Assembly: GCA_015179025.1 (NCBI GenBank)
Contig: WHUX01000006.1
Location: forward strand, 62,001-126,000
Length of the DNA stretch: 64,000 nt
Source of the DNA: Terfezia claveryi
Taxonomy: Eukaryota > Ascomycota > Pezizomycetes > Pezizales > Pezizaceae
Direction of reading: 5' to 3'
Below, piece by piece: positions 59,208 to 64,000 of this stretch; the first letter of the stretch is position 1, and every line of letters begins with the position of its first letter. Both the position numbers and the translations under genes were made by a program. The notes below the pieces were generated by a model. The model had not been told where the DNA came from and searched no databases. It was given only the letters and a program-made list of their open reading frames with translations.

Positions 59208-61172
59208 ATGGAGCCGTCAGGAGGGTCACCCGAGCCTGGGCTCAGGCCTATGGCACAACGGAAGTACGATATACTTGTCGTTGGAGCAACTGGGTAGGTT
59301 CTATGATTTTCATTTTATCTGCGTGAAATGTTGTTTTCGTGTGGAATGCACATAAACTCTCTTGCACTTGTTTTTACTTCCAGCCCGGCTGTGGATTCAT
59401 TCGTCCTTTTTAATCTAGCGTAAACCAATCTCAATATTCACATTTGCTAACCAACCACTTATGGGCCCTTTCAGTGTCACCGGTGGACTTATTACCAAAC
59501 ATCTATCAACAAATGCCCCTAAGATTAAGTGGGCTGTTTCGGGCAGATCGGAGGAAAAGCTGAACAAGCTGATCGACAAGCTGCCGGCAGTTCCTGACAT
59601 TAACAAGCCAGATATCCTGGTTCTTGATGTGTTGAATGATCCAGAGTCTAAAATAAGGTCGGTGCTTGATGACACTAGAGTGGTCATAGATGTCGTCGGG
59701 CCATACAGTTATTGGGGAGAAAAGGTCCTCAAGCCATGTGTGGACGCAGGGACGGCGTGGGTTGATCTGAATGGTGAAGTACCTTGGTAAGTTCCAGAAA
59801 TGGTACAATGCCCAATTAGGTTAGTGAAAGCCTAATATCGAGAACAGGGCTAAGGAGATGGAGGTTAAATACCAAGCACTTGCAGAAAAGACGAAAGCAG
59901 TTGTCAGTATACTAATACGATACCTTTATTCATGAGCGGATTGTTAACTCATTTGTTCAGATTGTCCCCTGCTGTGGATATGACTGTGTCCCCTCTGATA
60001 TGGGTGTTTACCTTCTCTCCCGATTTACCGGGGGTGCATTGGGGAAAGTTGATGCTGTTGTAGAAGAAGCTGTGTATAGACCCCAACTCTTATCCAGATT
60101 AGTGATACTGATGCTGTTGTAGGGGATCGGCTTCTTTTGGAACCCTATCGTCTTTTTTGGCTCCTTATTACACATACCCCCCAGAGAAGATACTCAAACC
60201 GAATGGCTATATCGGCGATCCATACTTCCTATACCCACAAGACGGTGAATCTCTGGGAACTCTCCCTGAACAGCAGACAGGGGTAAAGTTCAGACGGGCA
60301 AATTCTAGTTTTGTATATCATGCCCCATTGAGACATACAGGACATGATTGCCCGAAACGAAGGGGCGGGTATCTTATCACCCCGACGCCCTTTGAGGCTA
60401 TCAACCGGCCAGTAGTGATGCGCAGCTACGGTCTCCGGTCATCAGTAGATGGGCACGGAACAAGGACTCACGATAGCTATGGGCTAAGCTTCAGATATCG
60501 AGAATGGTTGTTGTTGCCAGCAGGTCCACTTAGAGGGGGTTTGAGCATACTTGCAGCTTATATAATGGGAAGTTTCTTCCCATACTGCTTATCTTTCTCA
60601 CCTGTGCGGGGGATGTTTAAGTTTGTCATCGACAAATTATTTGGACCTGGTTATGGGCCTTCCCCGGAACTGCAGGAAAGGGGCGGGTTCAGGTGGCGGT
60701 TTATAGGAGAAGCACTTGACCACGAACCGAAGAATGAATGGGCGGTACTACAAATGGAGGGCAGGAAAGATGTTGGATATGGCTGGACCAGCATCATCTT
60801 GTCGGAGACCGCTCTATATTTGGTGGACAAGCTAAGAAATTCTGACGGGATTGTTTCCCCTCCTAAAAATGCTTATGGAGGAGAGACCCCTGATGTTGTA
60901 AGGAGGGTAGTTGAAGAATTTGCGGAGAGGGAGGGTGATGATGATGTAGTATTTCGAAGAAATGACTCAGAGCAAAGGCGAGGTGGATTCTGGACGAGTG
61001 TGAGTGTCAATCCAGAGCTATGTTAGAGAATACCTAATATTGACTGAGTGACATACAGGCATGTTTAGGCATGGGTTTGGCCCATAGGCTACTTGGCAGT
61101 GGTTACTTAGATATCGAGATGAGATGGGTCAAGGATGAGGAGGTTCCTGATGAGGACAAGAAGACTGTCTGA
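59208..61172 (+). CDS. Saccharopine dehydrogenase-like oxidoreductase
   Basis: Six exons: 59208-59293, 59475-59786, 59848-59902, 59961-60073, 60123-60999, 61059-61172; 518 aa. N-terminal Rossmann motif KYDILVVGATGVTGGLITKHL (GxxGxxG completed across intron 1), then WAVSGRSEEKL, VVIDVVGPYSYWGE, AGTAWVDLNGEVPW and IVPCCGYDCVPSDMGVYLL, all standard in this family. The C-terminal exon supplies the FWTSACLGMGLAHRLL block. Several fungal and mycobacterial members are trans-acting enoyl reductases or uncharacterised membrane-associated reductases, not true lysine-pathway saccharopine reductases. A hydrophobic stretch (GGLSILAAYIMGSFFPYCLSF) suggests membrane contact, as in human SCCPDH. Intron 1 (181 nt) is long but has a perfect TGCTAAC branch. 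Confidence 0.88.
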
Positions 61173-64000
61173 TGAGTGGAAAGGCCAATCCAATATTGCC
61201 AGGCTTTCTTTCGTCAAAGCTCTACACATAAGCCCATTTCATGCCTTGAAGCCAGTTTCTGGTATTTGTAGGGACGTTATTTGCTGCATGTTAACTGCGC
61301 CTGCCCAATGGATAATTTTATGATTTTCCCGCTTATATCCTTTCTTACATTTCCTTCTACCACACTACACCCAGTACTTGTATCAAAAATTGCTTCGAAA
61401 TATATATATAAACTCTTATGGAAGGAATTCGACGGTGGTAGCTTACCATATTCGCCTGGTACTTACATTGCTATAGCGGTTATCCACCCCAGAGAAAAGA
61501 ACCAATTACATGTGCACATTGGAACGTGCTACGCCATGAAGTCTAGGGTTCAAATTTGAATTGAGTTAAATCATGCATATTATTCGGAAAATGTATAATT
61601 GTGTAAGTGGGCCCATATCATCTCAACAACCCATATATACTAGAATCCTTGATATTCGAGCTGGGTCTCCTATTTACTAGTTGTAATTTCATTTTGCACC
61701 CACAGTTGATGTCTAGTTAACCTGTCATGAGATAGATGTAGCCCTACGCAGGGAAAGGGCCAACTTAGAGATACTCAAATCACTACCTCCAGAAAAGTCA
61801 TCTTGTGAGGCAGCCTTGCTTCTCTCCGCTTAACAGGAAACAGTTGTAATAGTTATTCGGATGCATGTCTTACCATCACCTCTTCAAACAAGTCCTACCT
61901 GCAATTTCATCTCATTTGCTTTCTTGAGGTCACCAATGTGTCGACAAATTCTGCACTATACATACCACACAGTTGAAGTTGAGTGGGTGATATGTTATTC
62001 ATGTGCTCATGGATGGTGATTCTACTGGGTTATCGTATGAAGGGAAGGGTAATGACGTCAACATGAAGATTGGCTATCGGTTGGCTGTTACGAGATTTAA
62101 CTCAAAACAGTAGTATATTTGGTCTTGGCAGTAAAGTGCCAAGCCGACTACACTAGACCGGAATAAGTGGACATATTATTCGCTCGGCAATCGCCCCGAT
62201 CTCATCTCATCTTGAGCTACAACAGTCACCCGATAAATATAGGGGTATATTTTCACATGTGTACTGGTGCCTCGTGATAACAAGACTATTATTATGTGAG
62301 TAGAATGTGATGTAGTTGTACCTAGGTTTCTCGATGGCATTTGTTTGATTTGCTAATATAACCAGGTTTCTATTACTCGAAGATTCTCTTTTCGACATGG
62401 GGAACCGAGCTTGTGATAGGTACTTCTCCCGGGAGTCATGTTGAACTGTAATACTTGTCAATCACAGCAAGGCTTCCTGTGTCTCATATAATATCCATGT
62501 GAAGTCACTCTTGTTTTCTGGATAAAACCTGTTTTCATGGCATAACATTCCTTTACCCAAGGGGTTCGGTGGAAATCGATCGTATATACAGTTATCTCAA
62601 GATCACCTCAATGATCAGCATTAATAGTGGTTCCTTGCTGGTGTGTTTCAGAGCATCACCCAAGCCAACGTTAGTTTGAATATTCCAATGTTGAAGGAGC
62701 GGTATATCCCGGACACCACGCATCCCCTTCCATGGAGGTAGCATAGGAATGTTAATTCGGGCTCCTAGGGATCGCTGAAAGCTGTGGTGATCATTGTGGC
62801 AAGCTAGGGGCAAGATCAGATGTTTATTTTGAGTAACCCATATCGTTCGCCTTTCCAGGGCCCAGCTTCTATCCGGAAGGAAAGAAGAAACATCCCAGTC
62901 ATTTGATGATATTATGGGATAAACGACTGAAGTCCCACAGGGAGAAGGATTTGGTAGATACAGCTTAAAGGGCAGCTGAGCCTTAGGTGAGGAATGAATA
63001 CATATACCGATTTAGGAAAATTAGGGGACGAGGACGAGACTGTATGAATGCCAGAGCTTAGGTATTGAGCATTGCAGCGGGGCCGTCTTGGTTACTGGGA
63101 GATGTACAGTAGAGTACAGGCCAGAAATTAAGGGACGGGGAGGGTGGGCGTATTGTGGTCGGTAATATAGCAGGGAAATTTCAAAGTAGGTACGGTACTC
63201 ATATAGAGAGAAGCATATCCAAACATTTAATGAAGTACGGAATACTGCCGATGCATATACATTGGCAGAAAATTTCTTACCCTGTATAATGATGCCACTT
63301 GTGCATCCATACGTTTGGGCGTCTTGTGCAAGAGGGAACGAAGTAGGCTACTGAGGCATGTGGGGCCGATGGCCCATGCATGAGCCACAGCCCTTCGTCC
63401 CAAATGCTATCATGTGCGTGACGACCATGAGCGCGGGATCCGACGACCCTTGCCGATCACGACCGTACGCCCAATTAGGTATCCACGTTCCATTCTGTGT
63501 CATATTGATCTACTGCAGCTATTGACCTGGTGAACAGATATATATATGGTATCGAAGCGTTTTCCAACTATGGTATCCTCCTCGGTACGAGACGCCCGCA
63601 ATCTACTCAGCGTCTGCTACCTTTGACATATCTGCAACTCCCGCCACCTTTATCCAAGTAAGTCTGTTTTTGACGATATCACCCCTCAGTGCCCTTACAC
63701 TACTCTGAAACGCAAAATCCAAGCTGACGTTGCTAGGAACTGTACAAGTACGCGAGGTGCTATTGAACCGCATCAAGTCCACCCCTCGTACTAGCCCCAC
63801 GGCTCAGTGGGATTCAACAAAATCCCCCTCCTTCCTGGAGGACCGCTTGTACATTCCTTTTCAGGCAATTCAGGCGAAGCTCATAGGATCTCCAAACGAA
63901 ATAAAAGGATCTGAGCCCTCTTGTTCGTTTTGTTCGTTTTGTCGAATGTGTGGTTTGACTGCAGGACGCAAGTGCATATGCAGAACTAACACAACTGCTG
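61173..64000. other. Right-edge intergenic region
   Basis: No supported gene over 2.8 kb. The last 450 bases have short open stretches with a possible donor at 63656 (CAA|GTAAGT), but no domain or reliable exon could be shown. A gene running off the right edge cannot be excluded. Confidence 0.5.

Noticed and set aside
63540..64000. Possible exon with donor at 63656 and a frame running to the right edge
   Set aside because: Several frames are open for short stretches only, no domain is visible, and the putative exons could not be linked.

Overview
The window is nuclear DNA of a filamentous ascomycete (Pezizomycotina). The genes are split by many short introns (mostly 47-90 nt) with GT...AG ends and TGCTAAC/CTAAC-like branch sites. 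The gene set is typical of these fungi: a HET-C heterokaryon-incompatibility protein, a DUF3433 membrane protein, a fungal RAS2-type GTPase, a NIPA-type transporter, fimbrin and a TTP-like CCCH protein. Intergenic DNA is long and repeat-rich, as in large Pezizomycete (truffle-like) genomes, but the sequence alone does not fix the genus.

Layout: 1-4044 (+) 5'-truncated PPR-like gene; 4.5-5.9 kb a cluster of very short duplication-flanked insertions, a 56-bp inverted-repeat element and a 34-bp minisatellite; 6119-6801 (-) small coiled-coil membrane protein; 8004-11008 (+) DUF3433 protein; 12416-14946 (+) HET-C; 19356-21689 (+) proline-rich protein with a C-terminal membrane segment; 21.7-28.8 kb gene-poor, with a Tc1/mariner-like relic; 28797-29565 (-) RAS2; 32901-37674 (-) a complete but broken Ty1/copia retrotransposon with near-identical LTRs; 39757-42587 (-) NIPA transporter with nine exons including a 21-nt microexon; 44473-46664 (+) fimbrin; 48140-49907 (+) mitochondrial serine hydroxymethyltransferase; 51.7-53.5 kb (+) CCCH protein; 55394-56506 (+) RING-like/ankyrin protein; 58163-58903 (+) SET-domain protein; 59208-61172 (+) saccharopine-dehydrogenase-like oxidoreductase; 61.2-64 kb no supported gene. 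The genes are unrelated housekeeping or signalling loci; there is no operon and no metabolic cluster.

The most unusual signal is a family of tiny insertions of about 6-56 bp in the spacers. At least one end is a version of TAGTCT...(AGACTA on the other strand), and nearly all are bracketed by direct repeats of 8-13 bp (mostly 9-10), as target-site duplications would be. Fourteen convincing copies and a few weaker ones are listed. One (5199-5254) has perfect 20-bp terminal inverted repeats, which suggests the rest are minimal or excised derivatives of a Mutator-like DNA transposon family. The nature of the family is an inference; the duplications and shared ends are read directly from the sequence.
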